Positions 35,482-44,614 are shown, counted from the first letter of the stretch. The stretch: DNA of 64,000 nt from Streptomyces sp. NBC_00286 (GCF_036173125.1 NZ_CP108054.1:1674001-1738000); one strand, 5' to 3'. Made by a program: numbers and translations. The notes: a model not told the origin generated them from the sequence alone.

Positions 35482-37626
35482 ATGGCCGAAGACCGGGTGC
35501 TGAGGGTGCGTACGCTCCTCGAAGCCGTTCGGGCCGAGGGCCGGACCGCGCTGACCGCGCCCGAGGGCAAAGTGATCGCCGACGCGTACGCGATCGCCGT
35601 CCCCGGCGAGGAGCTGGCGACAAACGTCGACGAGGCGGTCGCGTATGCGGCACGGTTCGGTGGACCTGTCGTGATGAAGATCGTCTCCCCTGACATCCTG
35701 CACAAGACCGACGCGGGTGGCGTGATCGTCGGCGTGGAGGGCGCGACCGACGTCAGGGCCGCCTTCCGCGAAATCATCGACAACGCGCGCGCGTACGCGC
35801 CCGAAGCCCGTATCGAGGGCGTACAGGTGCAGGAACTGCTGCCTCAGGGGCAGGAGGTCATCGTCGGAGCGGTGACCGATCCGACGTTCGGGAAAGTCGT
35901 CGCCTTCGGACTCGGCGGAGTGCTGGTGGAGGTCCTGAAGGACGTCACTTTCCGACTCGCCCCCGTAGACGCCGACGAAGCGCTGTCGATGCTGGACTCG
36001 ATCCGCTCGGCGGAGATCCTGCACGGGGTGCGCGGCGCGCCGGCCGTGGACCGGTGGGCGATCGCCGAGCAGATCCGCCGGGTCTCCGAACTCGTCGCGG
36101 ACTTCCCGGAGATCGCCGAGGTGGACCTCAATCCCGTGATCGCCACCCCGGAGGGCGCGGTCGCGGCGGACATCCGCGTGATCCTTGCGGACTCGGCCCC
36201 CAAGGAGCGCCGCAAGTACACGCGCGAGGAGATCCTCACCTCCATGCGCCGGCTGATGCAGCCCTCCTCGGTCGCCGTGATCGGTGCCTCCAACGAGCAG
36301 GGCAAGATCGGCAATTCGGTGATGCGCAACCTCGTCGACGGCGGCTTCTCCGGAGAGATCCACCCGGTGAACCCCAAGGCCGATGACATCTTGGGCCGCA
36401 AGGCGTACAAGAGTGTCACCGACGTTCCCGGCGAGGTGGATGTGGCGGTCTTCGCGATCCCCGCCAAGTTCGTGGCCTCCGCCCTGGAGGAGGTGGGGCG
36501 CAAGGGGATCCCCAACGCGGTACTGATCCCCTCCGGGTTCGCGGAAACGGGTGAGCATCAGCTCCAGGACGAGATCGTGGCCGTCGGCGAGCGCTACGGC
36601 GTGCGGCTGCTCGGGCCGAACATCTACGGCTACTACTCGACGTGGCAGGACCTGTGCGCCACGTTCTGCACGCCCTACGACGTCAAGGGCGGCGTCGCGC
36701 TCACCTCGCAATCCGGTGGCATAGGGATGGCCATTCTGGGTTTCGCACGCACTACGAAGACGGGTGTTTCGGCGATCGTGGGGCTCGGCAACAAGTCCGA
36801 CCTGGACGAGGACGACCTGCTGACCTGGTTCGGCGAGGACCCCAACACCCAGTGCATCGCCATGCATTTGGAGGACCTCAAGGACGGGCGCGCCTTCGTG
36901 GAGGCGGCGCGGGCGACCGTCCCCAAGAAGCCGGTGGTCGTCCTGAAGGCGGGCCGTACAGCGGCCGGTGCCAAGGCCGCGGGCTCACACACGGGCGCTC
37001 TCGCGGGCGACGACGCCGTGTACGACGACATCCTGAAGCAGGCCGGTGTCATCCGGGCCCCCGGGCTGAACGACATGCTGGAGTACGCGCGCGCGTTGCC
37101 GGTGCTTCCGGCCCCTCGGGGCGACAACGTCGTGATCATCACGGGCGCCGGCGGCAGTGGCGTACTGCTGTCCGACGCGGTGACCGACAACGGCCTCTCC
37201 TTGATGGAGATTCCGCCGGATCTGGACGAGGCCTTCAGGAAGTTCATCCCGCCCTTCGGAGCCGCAGGCAACCCGGTGGACATCACCGGCGGCGAGCCCC
37301 CGTCGACGTACGAGGCGACGATCAGGCTGGGCCTTGAGGACCCGCGGATCCACGCGCTCGTCCTCGGCTACTGGCACACCATCGTGACCCCTCCCATGGT
37401 CTTCGCCGAGCTCACCGCGCGCGTGGTGGCCGAATTCCGGGAGCGCGGCATAGAGAAGCCGGTCGTGGCCTCGCTGGCGGGCGATGTCGAGGTCGAGGAG
37501 GCGTGCCAGCACCTCTTCGATCGGGGCGTCGTGGCGTACCCGTACACGACCGAGAAGCCGGTGGCGGTGCTGGGTGCGAAGTACCGGTGGGCACGGGCTG
37601 CGGGACTCTTGGGGGGCGGTCGATGA
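35482..37626 (+). CDS. Acyl-CoA synthetase (NDP-forming), ATP-grasp plus CoA-binding fusion
   Basis: A 714-aa NDP-forming acyl-CoA synthetase. The ATP-grasp part is N-terminal (residues about 10-235; VVMKIVSPDILHKTDAGGVI and VDLNPVIATPEG), followed by the CoA-binding and ligase domains (SVAVIGASNEQGKIGNSVMR, ALTSQSGGIGMAIL, SHTGALAGDD). This is the reverse domain order of the classic fused synthetase. It starts 4 bp after frc with no separate leader. It may activate oxalate, formate or another small acid to its CoA ester and thereby prime the Frc/Oxc cycle. The substrate is inferred only from context. Confidence 0.88.
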   Translation: MAEDRVLRVRTLLEAVRAEGRTALTAPEGKVIADAYAIAVPGEELATNVDEAVAYAARFGGPVVMKIVSPDILHKTDAGGVIVGVEGATDVRAAFREIIDNARAYAPEARIEGVQVQELLPQGQEVIVGAVTDPTFGKVVAFGLGGVLVEVLKDVTFRLAPVDADEALSMLDSIRSAEILHGVRGAPAVDRWAIAEQIRRVSELVADFPEIAEVDLNPVIATPEGAVAADIRVILADSAPKERRKYTREEILTSMRRLMQPSSVAVIGASNEQGKIGNSVMRNLVDGGFSGEIHPVNPKADDILGRKAYKSVTDVPGEVDVAVFAIPAKFVASALEEVGRKGIPNAVLIPSGFAETGEHQLQDEIVAVGERYGVRLLGPNIYGYYSTWQDLCATFCTPYDVKGGVALTSQSGGIGMAILGFARTTKTGVSAIVGLGNKSDLDEDDLLTWFGEDPNTQCIAMHLEDLKDGRAFVEAARATVPKKPVVVLKAGRTAAGAKAAGSHTGALAGDDAVYDDILKQAGVIRAPGLNDMLEYARALPVLPAPRGDNVVIITGAGGSGVLLSDAVTDNGLSLMEIPPDLDEAFRKFIPPFGAAGNPVDITGGEPPSTYEATIRLGLEDPRIHALVLGYWHTIVTPPMVFAELTARVVAEFRERGIEKPVVASLAGDVEVEEACQHLFDRGVVAYPYTTEKPVAVLGAKYRWARAAGLLGGGR

Positions 37627-37743
37627 GCTGAGCGACGGCCCGAACCACGGGGCCTGCGGTGACCGCTCGCCGCGGGCCCCTGCGCGAAGAGAACGGACAG
37701 GGGGCGCTGGCCAGACTTCTTCCACGCGAAGGGTTCGATCGAC

Positions 37744-39132
37744 ATGGCGACAACTGACATCTCCACATCCGTCCCCTACAGGGAGGTGACGGACGCCAAC
37801 GGCCGGATGTACCGGATCGGTGAATCCGATATCGACATCATGGGCCGCAAACGCAAGTGGATGGTCATCCTGCCCTGGGTGGGCATGATGGGCATCAGCT
37901 CGGCGGAGTACGCGTTCGCCTCGGCCGAGGAGACTCTGCACTCGGCACACAACTGGAGCAACGGGCACATCTTCTGGATGCTCGGTGTGTGGGTGTTCTT
38001 CCAGGCGGCCGTGGCCTTCCCGGCCGGAAAGCTCCGCGAGAGCGGGAAGCTGCCCGCCCGCTGGGCGATGATGCTGGGCGCGATCGGCACGCTCTTGGGG
38101 TATGTGTCACTCGCGTACGCACCGCATGTGATCGTCGCGTACGTGGGCTTCGGCATGTTCAGCGGTATGGGCGCCGGCATGGTGTACGCGACCTGCGTGA
38201 ACATGGTCGGCAAGTGGTATCCGGAGCGCAAGGGCGGCAAGACGGGCTTCGTCAACGGCGGCTTCGCCTATGGCTCGGTGCCCTTCGTGTTCATCTTCAC
38301 CGGCTTCATGGATCTCTCGAACTTCCGCTGGGTCCTCGTCTCCGTCGGCGTGTTCCTCGCGGCGGTCGTCGCAGTGGCCGGTTACTTCTTCCAGGATCCG
38401 CCGAAGAACTGGTGGCCCGCCGAGGTCGACCCGCTGCGGAAACCGGACGACCCGCGCGCGCGGCGCGCACTGGAGAAGAACCCGCCCGCCGTGAAGCAGT
38501 ACACGCCGATCGAGGCATGGCGCACGGGCCGGGTGGCTCTCATGTGGTTCTGCCTGCTGTGCACCTCGGGCGTCAATATCTTCGGTATCGCCTTCCAGGT
38601 GCCGTTCGGCAATGATGTCGGCTTCGCGGGCGGGATCGTGGCAACGGCCATGTCCATGAAGGCGATTGTGAACGGCACCGGGCGCGGCGTCATCGGCTGG
38701 CTGTCCGACCGGTACGGCCGTAAGCAGTGCCTGATCTTCGTCTGCATCGTGCTGGGTCTGTCGCAGTACGGCATCCTCTGGTCCGGCAACATCGGCAACC
38801 TGCCACTGTTCCTGGTGTTCTCCAGCATCTCCGGTTTCGGCGGCGGCGCGATCTTCCCCATGTTCGCGGCGATGACCGCGGACTACTTCGGCGAGAACAA
38901 CAACGCCTCCAACTACGGCCTCGTCTACAGCTCCAAGCTGGTGTCAGGCCTGCTGGGATCCGGCATGGGCGCCGTGGTCGTGAGCGCCTGGGACTACGCG
39001 GGCGCCTTCATCCTCGCCGGTTCCGTCTCGTTGTTCGCCGGCTTCGTGGCCCTGTTCCTGCACCCACCCGGGCGGCCCCGCAAGCGGCGCATCGAACCCA
39101 ACCCACACCCGATCGGCGAGGAGATGGCCTGA
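37744..39132 (+). CDS. MFS transporter, oxalate/formate antiporter (OFA) family
   Basis: A 462-aa, 12-helix MFS protein of the OFA type. Motifs include the conserved early segment SAEYAFASAEETL, GMFSGMGAGMVYATCVNMVGKWYP (family-typical), GWLSDRYGRKQ in the central loop and FGGGAIFPMFAAMTADYFGENN. Together with oxc and frc it probably exchanges oxalate for formate across the membrane. The start lies 117 bp after the synthetase. A 26-bp-stem hairpin terminates the operon just downstream. Confidence 0.9.
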   Translation: MATTDISTSVPYREVTDANGRMYRIGESDIDIMGRKRKWMVILPWVGMMGISSAEYAFASAEETLHSAHNWSNGHIFWMLGVWVFFQAAVAFPAGKLRESGKLPARWAMMLGAIGTLLGYVSLAYAPHVIVAYVGFGMFSGMGAGMVYATCVNMVGKWYPERKGGKTGFVNGGFAYGSVPFVFIFTGFMDLSNFRWVLVSVGVFLAAVVAVAGYFFQDPPKNWWPAEVDPLRKPDDPRARRALEKNPPAVKQYTPIEAWRTGRVALMWFCLLCTSGVNIFGIAFQVPFGNDVGFAGGIVATAMSMKAIVNGTGRGVIGWLSDRYGRKQCLIFVCIVLGLSQYGILWSGNIGNLPLFLVFSSISGFGGGAIFPMFAAMTADYFGENNNASNYGLVYSSKLVSGLLGSGMGAVVVSAWDYAGAFILAGSVSLFAGFVALFLHPPGRPRKRRIEPNPHPIGEEMA

Positions 39133-39147
39133 GATGACGGCGGGGGT

Positions 39148-39207
39148 CCACAGCGTGCGCCCTCCCGTCGGCAGCCTTCTGTGCCGACGGGAGGGCGCAC
39201 GCTGTGG
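39148..39207. terminator. Perfect 26-bp stem with 8-nt loop
   Basis: The arm 39148-39173 is the exact reverse complement of 39182-39207, with loop GCCTTCTG. It lies 15 bp after the OFA gene stop and 7 bp before the end of the convergent isomerase gene, so it can end both transcripts. Confidence 0.9.
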
Positions 39208-39213
39208 GAGCCG

Positions 39214-40266
39214 TCAGCACTTCTCGCGCAGGGAGTGCAGATGCTCGCTCGAGCGGCGGGCGAAGGTGAACGACTCGGCGGGGTTGTCGTGTTCGGCCTG
39301 CCAGTGGTGGGCGAGGCGGTGGCCCTTCAGGCGCGTGACGCCGGAGATGAAGCGCTTGTAGTCGATGTCGCCGTCGCCGACGTCGGTCATTTGGTAGCCG
39401 AAGGGGTTCGACGGGTCGCTGACGCCGTCCTTCACGTGGAAGAGCGGGTAGCGGTTGGGGCGCTTGAGTACGTAGTCGAGGGGCTCGAAGGGCGCCGGTG
39501 TGCCGTCGACCCGCTTGGAGAAACGGAACTGGCCCACGTAGGCCCAGTAGATGTCCATCTCCAGGTAGACGAGCTTCGGGTCGGTCTCGGCGAGCAGCAC
39601 GTCGTAGAGGCGGACGTTCGGCTTGTCGGTGGCGAAGGAGAACTCCTCCGAGTGGTTGTGCTGGTAGAACTTCATGCCGCGCGCCCTCGCCGCCGCACCG
39701 TAGGTGTTGAACTCCTCGGCGGCGCGTTTCCACGCGTCGACGGTCGAGCCGTAGCGGAACGGGTTCGACGCGGTGCCGATGTGCTTGAGACCGAGAGCCT
39801 GGGCGTCGTCGAGGACCTTGTTGAGGTTCTGCGCGAAGGTGTACGCGTTCGGGTCGCTGGAGTAGTAGCCGACGTGGCTGCCGATGGGGTTCAGGCCGTG
39901 GTCGCGGGCCAGCCGCTTGAGCTGGGCAAGTGTGATGGGTCCCGCCGAGCCCTGGGTGTATCCGGCGAACTCGACCTCGTCGTACCCGTACTTCTTCAAC
40001 TCGGCGAAGACGGGAGCGAAGCCGAGCGTGGAGACCTTGTCGCGGAGGCTGTAGAGCTGGATGCCGAGCCGGCCGGGCGGCAGGACGGGGCGGCCCCGGC
40101 CCGCTTCGGCGGCCGCGGCGGGGGTGGCGGCGGTGCCGAGCAGGGCTGCGGCGGTGGCGCCCGCGGCCACGCCGAGCATGCCTCTTCTGCTGAGGCGGTG
40201 GGTGAGTTCGGGATCGTCGTTCTTGCTGGTGACGGCCGTGATGGCGGTGCGGCTGGAGCGGCTCAT
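39214..40266 (-). CDS. Secreted TIM-barrel sugar isomerase/epimerase, Tat signal
   Basis: A 350-aa protein. Residues 26-52 form a twin-arginine signal (LSRRGMLGVAAGATAAALLG, then AAAA), so it is exported folded. The rest is an AP-endonuclease-2/xylose-isomerase-like TIM barrel (LGIQLYSLRDKV, YDEVEFAG, QHNHSEEF, LEMDIYWAYVGQ, LFHVKDG), with His and Glu/Asp positions expected for metal binding. The substrate is unknown. Related secreted barrels occur with DUF1080 and Gfo/Idh proteins in 3-keto-glycoside processing, which fits the genes upstream in the run. Confidence 0.87.
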   Translation of the reverse strand: MSRSSRTAITAVTSKNDDPELTHRLSRRGMLGVAAGATAAALLGTAATPAAAAEAGRGRPVLPPGRLGIQLYSLRDKVSTLGFAPVFAELKKYGYDEVEFAGYTQGSAGPITLAQLKRLARDHGLNPIGSHVGYYSSDPNAYTFAQNLNKVLDDAQALGLKHIGTASNPFRYGSTVDAWKRAAEEFNTYGAAARARGMKFYQHNHSEEFSFATDKPNVRLYDVLLAETDPKLVYLEMDIYWAYVGQFRFSKRVDGTPAPFEPLDYVLKRPNRYPLFHVKDGVSDPSNPFGYQMTDVGDGDIDYKRFISGVTRLKGHRLAHHWQAEHDNPAESFTFARRSSEHLHSLREKC

Positions 40267-40381
40267 GCCTGGAACTCCTCGGTGTCGAAGGGCGTTGTCA
40301 GTGGTGAGTGCTTCACTTGTGACCAGTTGGAAGAGACAGGTCGGGTGGGACCGCGGGCCATGGCGTGCCCGTCGGCGCCGA

Positions 40382-40600
40382 TCAGTCGGGACCGGTCGGA
40401 TGGAGCAGGAGCGACTTCATGTCGGTGGCCGAGGGGCGGCCGTCGACAGTGCGGGGGGTGGAGCAGATGGGGAGCGGACGTTCGTCGTCGCTCGTGGGAA
40501 GGCGGCCGTGGCTGCCGCGAATAGGTGACGGGTCGAGGGGCACGACCGTCACGCGATAGCGCCTGGGCTGGCTCACAGTTCGGTTCACGGACTGGATCAC
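40382..40600 (-). CDS. 72-aa hypothetical protein coupled to eboE
   Basis: The GTG at 40600 overlaps the eboE stop by four bases (GTGA) and has AAGGAG upstream, an arrangement shared with the other genes of this cluster. The product is basic and Pro/Ser-rich (RRYRVTVVPLDPSPIRGSHG, ending KSLLLHPTGPD). It has no domain I recognise, no membrane segment and no signal. It could be a real small protein or the leftover of a longer gene. Confidence 0.5.
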   Translation of the reverse strand: MIQSVNRTVSQPRRYRVTVVPLDPSPIRGSHGRLPTSDDERPLPICSTPRTVDGRPSATDMKSLLLHPTGPD

Positions 40601-41769
40601 GGCAGCTCCTTCAAGCCGAGGTCCGTCAACAGGTCGCGGGCGAGGGTGAGTTCGGCGGCGATTCCGTCCGCGAGCTGGGGGCGGCTGCGTGGGCGCAACT
40701 CGGCCGGGAGGGTCTGCCAGGTGTAGGTCTCGACTTCCAGATGACGGGTGAGCGGGTGCGGGCCGCCCACCAGCCGGGTCAGTACGTCCTTGAGTACGGG
40801 CAGCGTGGAAGAGAGGGGCGCGGCAGGCGCCGCGTGCAACGGGACGTGGAAGTGGGCGCGCCACGGGGACGTGTCGGGCAAAGCGTCGCCCTTGAGAGCT
40901 TCACCGAGGTCGTCGGTGCCGACGAGGCCAGCTGCGGTGGCAGTGACGCGGGTCTGGTGCAGGAAGCGGGGCTCGTCGAAGGCGGAGAGGGCCTCGCGTA
41001 CTTCGGGAAGGTGGGGGTGTTCGGCGTGCAGAGCGGCTGAGAGCTGCGACTTGATGATGGGGACGCGGGCGGTGGCCAGCGCGTCCAGGGCAGTGTGCGG
41101 ATCTTCGAAGGAGGTGGCGAGATGACAGGTGTCGACACAGACCCCGATGCGGTCGTGACCGATCGCGGTGAGCGGGGCGATGGCATCAGCGGTGGTTTCG
41201 ACGATGCAGCCGGGCTCCGGCTCGAGGCCGATGCGGATGGAGCGGCCGGTCAACTCCTCCAGGGCGTCGAGGCGTTCGGCCAAGGTGACGAGGGCCGTGT
41301 GTGCCTGGACGGCACGGGTGTCGTCATAGGCGGTGCGCCAGGCGAGCGGCAGGGTGGAGATGCTGCCTTCGGTGACGTCGTCGGGCAGCAGGCCGGCAAG
41401 GACACGGGCCAGGGCGGTGGTGTGCTCGAGACGCTCGGCGTCGGCCCAGTCCGGCTTGTACACGCGGTACTTGACCTCTTCGGCGCCGAAGCCTTCGTAC
41501 GGGAAGCCGTTGAGGGTGACGACCTCAAGGCCCCGGGCATCGAGCTCGGTGCGCAGCCTGCGCAGGGCGGACGGGTCGCTCACGAGGGCGTGAGCGGCGT
41601 CCTTGGCCAGCCACAGGCCGATGCCGAGGCGGTCGCGGCCGAGGCGCCGGCGTACGGGTTCGCAGTGGTCGCGGAGTTGGGCGAGGACGCCGTCGAACGT
41701 CTCGGCCGGGTGGACGTTGGTGCAATAGGCGAGGTGGACGGTCGAGCCGTCGGGGTGTCGGAAGCGCAT
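40597..41769 (-). CDS. eboE: Metabolite traffic protein EboE
   Basis: A 390-aa TIM-barrel-like protein of the EboE family. HLAYCTNVHPAETFDGVLAQ at the N-terminus, LEVVTLNGFPYEGF, VKYRVYKPDWADAERLEHT and IRIGLEPEPGCIVETT are typical. ebo clusters are linked in several bacteria to moving lipid-like or pigment precursors to the periplasm, and the chemistry is not established. It starts 3 bp after the TatD-like gene. Confidence 0.88.
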   Translation of the reverse strand: MRFRHPDGSTVHLAYCTNVHPAETFDGVLAQLRDHCEPVRRRLGRDRLGIGLWLAKDAAHALVSDPSALRRLRTELDARGLEVVTLNGFPYEGFGAEEVKYRVYKPDWADAERLEHTTALARVLAGLLPDDVTEGSISTLPLAWRTAYDDTRAVQAHTALVTLAERLDALEELTGRSIRIGLEPEPGCIVETTADAIAPLTAIGHDRIGVCVDTCHLATSFEDPHTALDALATARVPIIKSQLSAALHAEHPHLPEVREALSAFDEPRFLHQTRVTATAAGLVGTDDLGEALKGDALPDTSPWRAHFHVPLHAAPAAPLSSTLPVLKDVLTRLVGGPHPLTRHLEVETYTWQTLPAELRPRSRPQLADGIAAELTLARDLLTDLGLKELP

Positions 41770-41772
41770 GGG

Positions 41773-42648
41773 TTACGCCTCCGAGGTGGCCGCGTCGGTG
41801 ACCGGGGTGCCGCGGAGGATGGAGTTGCCCTCATGGGTGGCGTCCGTGGCGGCGACGTCGAGGGTGAGCCGGCCGCTGAGTCCGTAGAAGGCGACGGGGT
41901 TGCGCCACAGCACCTGGTCGATGTCGTCCTCGGTGAAACCTGCCTCGAGCATGGCGTCGCCGACCTTGCGGGTCTTGAGGGGGTCGCTTCTTCCCCAGTC
42001 GGCCGCGGAGTTGACCAGGACCTTCTCGGGCCCGTACTCCCGCAGCACCGCGACCATCCGTTCCTCGTCCATCTTGGTGTCCGGATAGACGGAGAACCCG
42101 AGCCAGCAGCCGCCGTCCTTGGCCTCCTTGACCGTGGTCTCGTTGAGGTGGTCGACGAGCACCCGGTCCGGGGGCAACGCGGACTCCCTGACGACGTCGA
42201 GGGTGCGGCGCAGGCCCGCCAGCTTGTCTCGGTGCGGGGTGTGGACGAGGGCGGGCAGCGCATGGTCGGCGGCAAGCTGGAGCTGGTGCGCCAGTGCGCT
42301 GTCCTCGGCGGGGGTCATCGAGTCGTAGCCGATCTCGCCGACGGCCACGACCTGGTCCTTGACGAGATACCGGGGCAGTTCGTCGAGGACGGGCACACAG
42401 CGGAGATCGTTCGCCTCCTTGGGGTTGAGGGCGAGCGTGCAGTGGTGGGCGATGCCGTACTGGGCGGCGCGGAAGGGCTCCCAGCCCAGAAGTGAGTCGA
42501 AGTAGTCGAGGAAGGAGGCGGGTGAGGTGCGGGGCTGGCCGAGCCAGAAGGAGGGCTCGACAACCGCTCGCACGCCGGCCGTGTACATGGCCTCGTAGTC
42601 GTCGGTGGTCCGTGACGTCATATGAATGTGGGGGTCGAAGATGCGCAT
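41773..42648 (-). CDS. TatD-family metal-dependent hydrolase (ebo cluster)
   Basis: A 291-aa amidohydrolase-fold protein. The metal site starts with FDPHIHMTSR, continues through VAVGEIGYDS and ALPALVHTPHRDK and reaches VLVDHLNETTVKEA and LVNSAADWG. The start at 42648 shares one base with the EboA stop (TGATG). The much longer open frame upstream to 43605 is Arg/Pro-rich shadow sequence of the neighbours. It probably hydrolyses a phosphate ester or related bond in the EboA-EboE pathway. Confidence 0.88.
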   Translation of the reverse strand: MRIFDPHIHMTSRTTDDYEAMYTAGVRAVVEPSFWLGQPRTSPASFLDYFDSLLGWEPFRAAQYGIAHHCTLALNPKEANDLRCVPVLDELPRYLVKDQVVAVGEIGYDSMTPAEDSALAHQLQLAADHALPALVHTPHRDKLAGLRRTLDVVRESALPPDRVLVDHLNETTVKEAKDGGCWLGFSVYPDTKMDEERMVAVLREYGPEKVLVNSAADWGRSDPLKTRKVGDAMLEAGFTEDDIDQVLWRNPVAFYGLSGRLTLDVAATDATHEGNSILRGTPVTDAATSEA

Positions 42649-43394
42649 CAGGACTCCTTGCCGGACGGGGTGCCGGGGTGATCCGACGTTGCCGAAGCGG
42701 TCGGCACATCGCTCCCGGGCTCGGTCAGGGCCAGGACGCGGTACAGGTCCTCGGGCACGGGACGGCCCGCAGCGGAGCGTTCGTCGGCGTAATCGCCGAG
42801 CATGCGGGCCAGTTCGAAGTCGGCGCGGGCTCGGCGGGGCAGGTCGGCCACCGTGTCGATGGGGACGCCGGTGAACAGGCACTTCAGGACCGCGTGCCGC
42901 CAGTTGTGGGCATCCAGATGCCGGGCGGCGTACGGGCCGACGGCCGCGGCCAGGAGCCGGGTGTCGTTGGTGCGCAGGGCGTCCTCGACGATCGGCAGGG
43001 CGTCGGGGCCCGGTACGAGGTCGGGGAGGGCGTGCAGGACGGCGCGGCGTTCGGCGGCGGTGCCCTGGCGGTAGACGCGGGCCAGGGTGTCGGCATCGGC
43101 CTGAGCCGCATGCAGGAGGAGGACGCGGGCGGCGTCGGCGTGTTCGGGTCCGCAACGGCGACCGGCTTCGGCGATGCGCAACTCCCAGGCGGAGATGGGC
43201 CCGTGACTGCCTGGGTGGGCCGCCGCCTCGTCCAGGGCACGGTCCAGCCAGGCGCGGGCAGTGGCGTCCAGCTGGGAGTTCAGGCGGGCGCGCAGGGCGG
43301 CGACGGCTTCCGTCAGCTCCGGCGTGGCGGGAGGAGGAGCGGTGGGAGAAGGAGCGGTGGGAGAAGGAGCGGCGGCGTTGTGGAGGTGGTTCAC
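42648..43394 (-). CDS. eboA: EboA family protein
   Basis: A 248-aa mostly helical protein. A Pro/Ser/Ala-rich N-terminus of about 25 residues is followed by the EboA region (ATARAWLDRALDEAAAHPGS, WELRIAEAGRRCG, ARVLLLHAA, DTRLLAAAVGPYAARHLDAH with NWRHAVLKCLFTGVPI). Its biochemical role is unknown, but it is a marker gene for ebo clusters. The GTG start overlaps the preceding stop by GTGA. Confidence 0.87.
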   Translation of the reverse strand: MNHLHNAAAPSPTAPSPTAPPPATPELTEAVAALRARLNSQLDATARAWLDRALDEAAAHPGSHGPISAWELRIAEAGRRCGPEHADAARVLLLHAAQADADTLARVYRQGTAAERRAVLHALPDLVPGPDALPIVEDALRTNDTRLLAAAVGPYAARHLDAHNWRHAVLKCLFTGVPIDTVADLPRRARADFELARMLGDYADERSAAGRPVPEDLYRVLALTEPGSDVPTASATSDHPGTPSGKES

Positions 43395-44614
43395 GGGATT
43401 CTCCCTTCGGAGGCGGCGGGGCCCTCGCCGGGGATCGGGGTCTCGTCGGGGACGTGGGAGCTGTCCGGGTCTTGGGAGCCATCGGGACCTTGGAATCCCT
43501 CAGGGTCTTGGGACCCACCAAGGTCTTGGGACCCGTCAGCGATGTGGGAGTTGTCCGAGTCCTGGGAGCTGCCGGGCTTCTGAGCCTTGAGAGCAGCGGC
43601 CGCATGGTGCAGGAACTGGAGGGATTGCTTGGCGAGTTGAGGGCCGGCGTGGGAGTGGCGGGGTAGTTCGACGACGATCAGGCCCTGATAGGGGGTGGTG
43701 GCCAGGGCTTCGAGTACGGGCGGGAAGTCGATCTCTCCGTCGCCGAAGGGGAGGTGTTCATGGAGGCCGCGGCGCATGTCCTCGATCTGGACGTGGCGGA
43801 GCCAGGGGGCGGCGGCGCGTACGCACTCCGCGGGTGAGAGGGGTTCGAGGCACTGGCAGTGGCCGATGTCGAGAGTGAGACCGAGGGCGTCGGGGCTGCC
43901 CAAGGTTCGGCGGAGGTGGTGGAAGTCGTCGAGGGTGGCGAGGAGATGACCGGGTTCGGGTTCGATGGCGAGGGGGATGCCGGCGGTGGTGGCGGTGTCG
44001 AGGACGGGGGTGAGTGGTTCGGCGAGGCGCTTCCAGGCGGTTTCCTGGTCCGTGTCTTCAGGTGTGATCCCGCTGAAGCAGTGCACGGCGTGGGCGCCCA
44101 GGTCGGTGGCCACCTGAACCGCCCGGATCAACAGGTCGACACGTCGGGCCCGTTGCTCCGGATCCGGGTCGAGCAGCGACGGACCGTGCTTGCGCCACGG
44201 GTCGAGGACGTACCGTGCGCCGGTCTCGATGGTGACGCTCAGTCCGAGTTCGTCCAGCCTGCGGGCGACTCGACGGGTGCGGGCCGCGAGGTCCGGGGCG
44301 AGCGGGTCCAGGTGCATGTGGTCGAGGGTCAGTCCTACGCCGGTGTAGCCAAGGTCGGCGAGGAGGGCGAGAGCGTCGTTGAGGCGGAGGTCGGTGAGGC
44401 CGTTGGTGCCGTAACCGAAGCGGAGGGGGTGAACGACAGGGCCGGTCGCCGACGAGCCGGTGCTTGCGCTGGACGTGGACTCACCGCCACCTCCGGCCAG
44501 CGTGCCCTCGTCGGGCACGCGGCCACCCTGCCCGGCGATCAGCGGCCCGAGCCGCCGCTGCGCGGGCTCATCCGCCGAAGCGCCGTGTGTCGTCCCGCGC
44601 TCCAGTTCTCTCAT
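43391..44614 (-). CDS. TIM-barrel sugar phosphate isomerase/epimerase (ebo cluster)
   Basis: A 407-aa protein in three parts: a low-complexity N-terminal extension (residues 1-64), a xylose-isomerase-like TIM barrel (about 65-340; YGTNGLTDLRLNDALALLAD, SVTIETGARY, LAIEPEPGHLL, GLTLDIGHCQ, HVQIEDMRRG and VVELPRHSH), and a repetitive tail of GSQDPxG-like units (about 350-400). The metal ligands (Glu, Asp-x-Gly-His, Glu) are kept. Start and stop both overlap neighbours by four bases. The substrate may be the product of the inositol-phosphate-synthase-like enzyme encoded just upstream. Confidence 0.87.
   Translation of the reverse strand: MRELERGTTHGASADEPAQRRLGPLIAGQGGRVPDEGTLAGGGGESTSSASTGSSATGPVVHPLRFGYGTNGLTDLRLNDALALLADLGYTGVGLTLDHMHLDPLAPDLAARTRRVARRLDELGLSVTIETGARYVLDPWRKHGPSLLDPDPEQRARRVDLLIRAVQVATDLGAHAVHCFSGITPEDTDQETAWKRLAEPLTPVLDTATTAGIPLAIEPEPGHLLATLDDFHHLRRTLGSPDALGLTLDIGHCQCLEPLSPAECVRAAAPWLRHVQIEDMRRGLHEHLPFGDGEIDFPPVLEALATTPYQGLIVVELPRHSHAGPQLAKQSLQFLHHAAAALKAQKPGSSQDSDNSHIADGSQDLGGSQDPEGFQGPDGSQDPDSSHVPDETPIPGEGPAASEGRIP
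43440..43585 (-). repeat. In-frame tandem repeats in the TIM-barrel gene tail
   Basis: Imperfect units related to GGGTCTTGGGACC recur about every 21-30 bp and encode the GSQDPxG tail. Unit number is likely variable between strains. Confidence 0.7.

Noticed and set aside
34126..36867. A 913-codon open frame on the minus strand opposite frc and the acyl-CoA synthetase
   Set aside because: It is antisense to two clearly functional genes, its translation is low-complexity His/Gly/Arg/Val-rich, and long shadow frames are normal in very GC-rich DNA.
42649..43605. Upstream extension of the TatD-like gene to a 610-aa protein
   Set aside because: The extension overlaps EboA and the TIM-barrel gene in another frame and is Arg/Pro-rich. 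The start at 42648 is coupled to the EboA stop.
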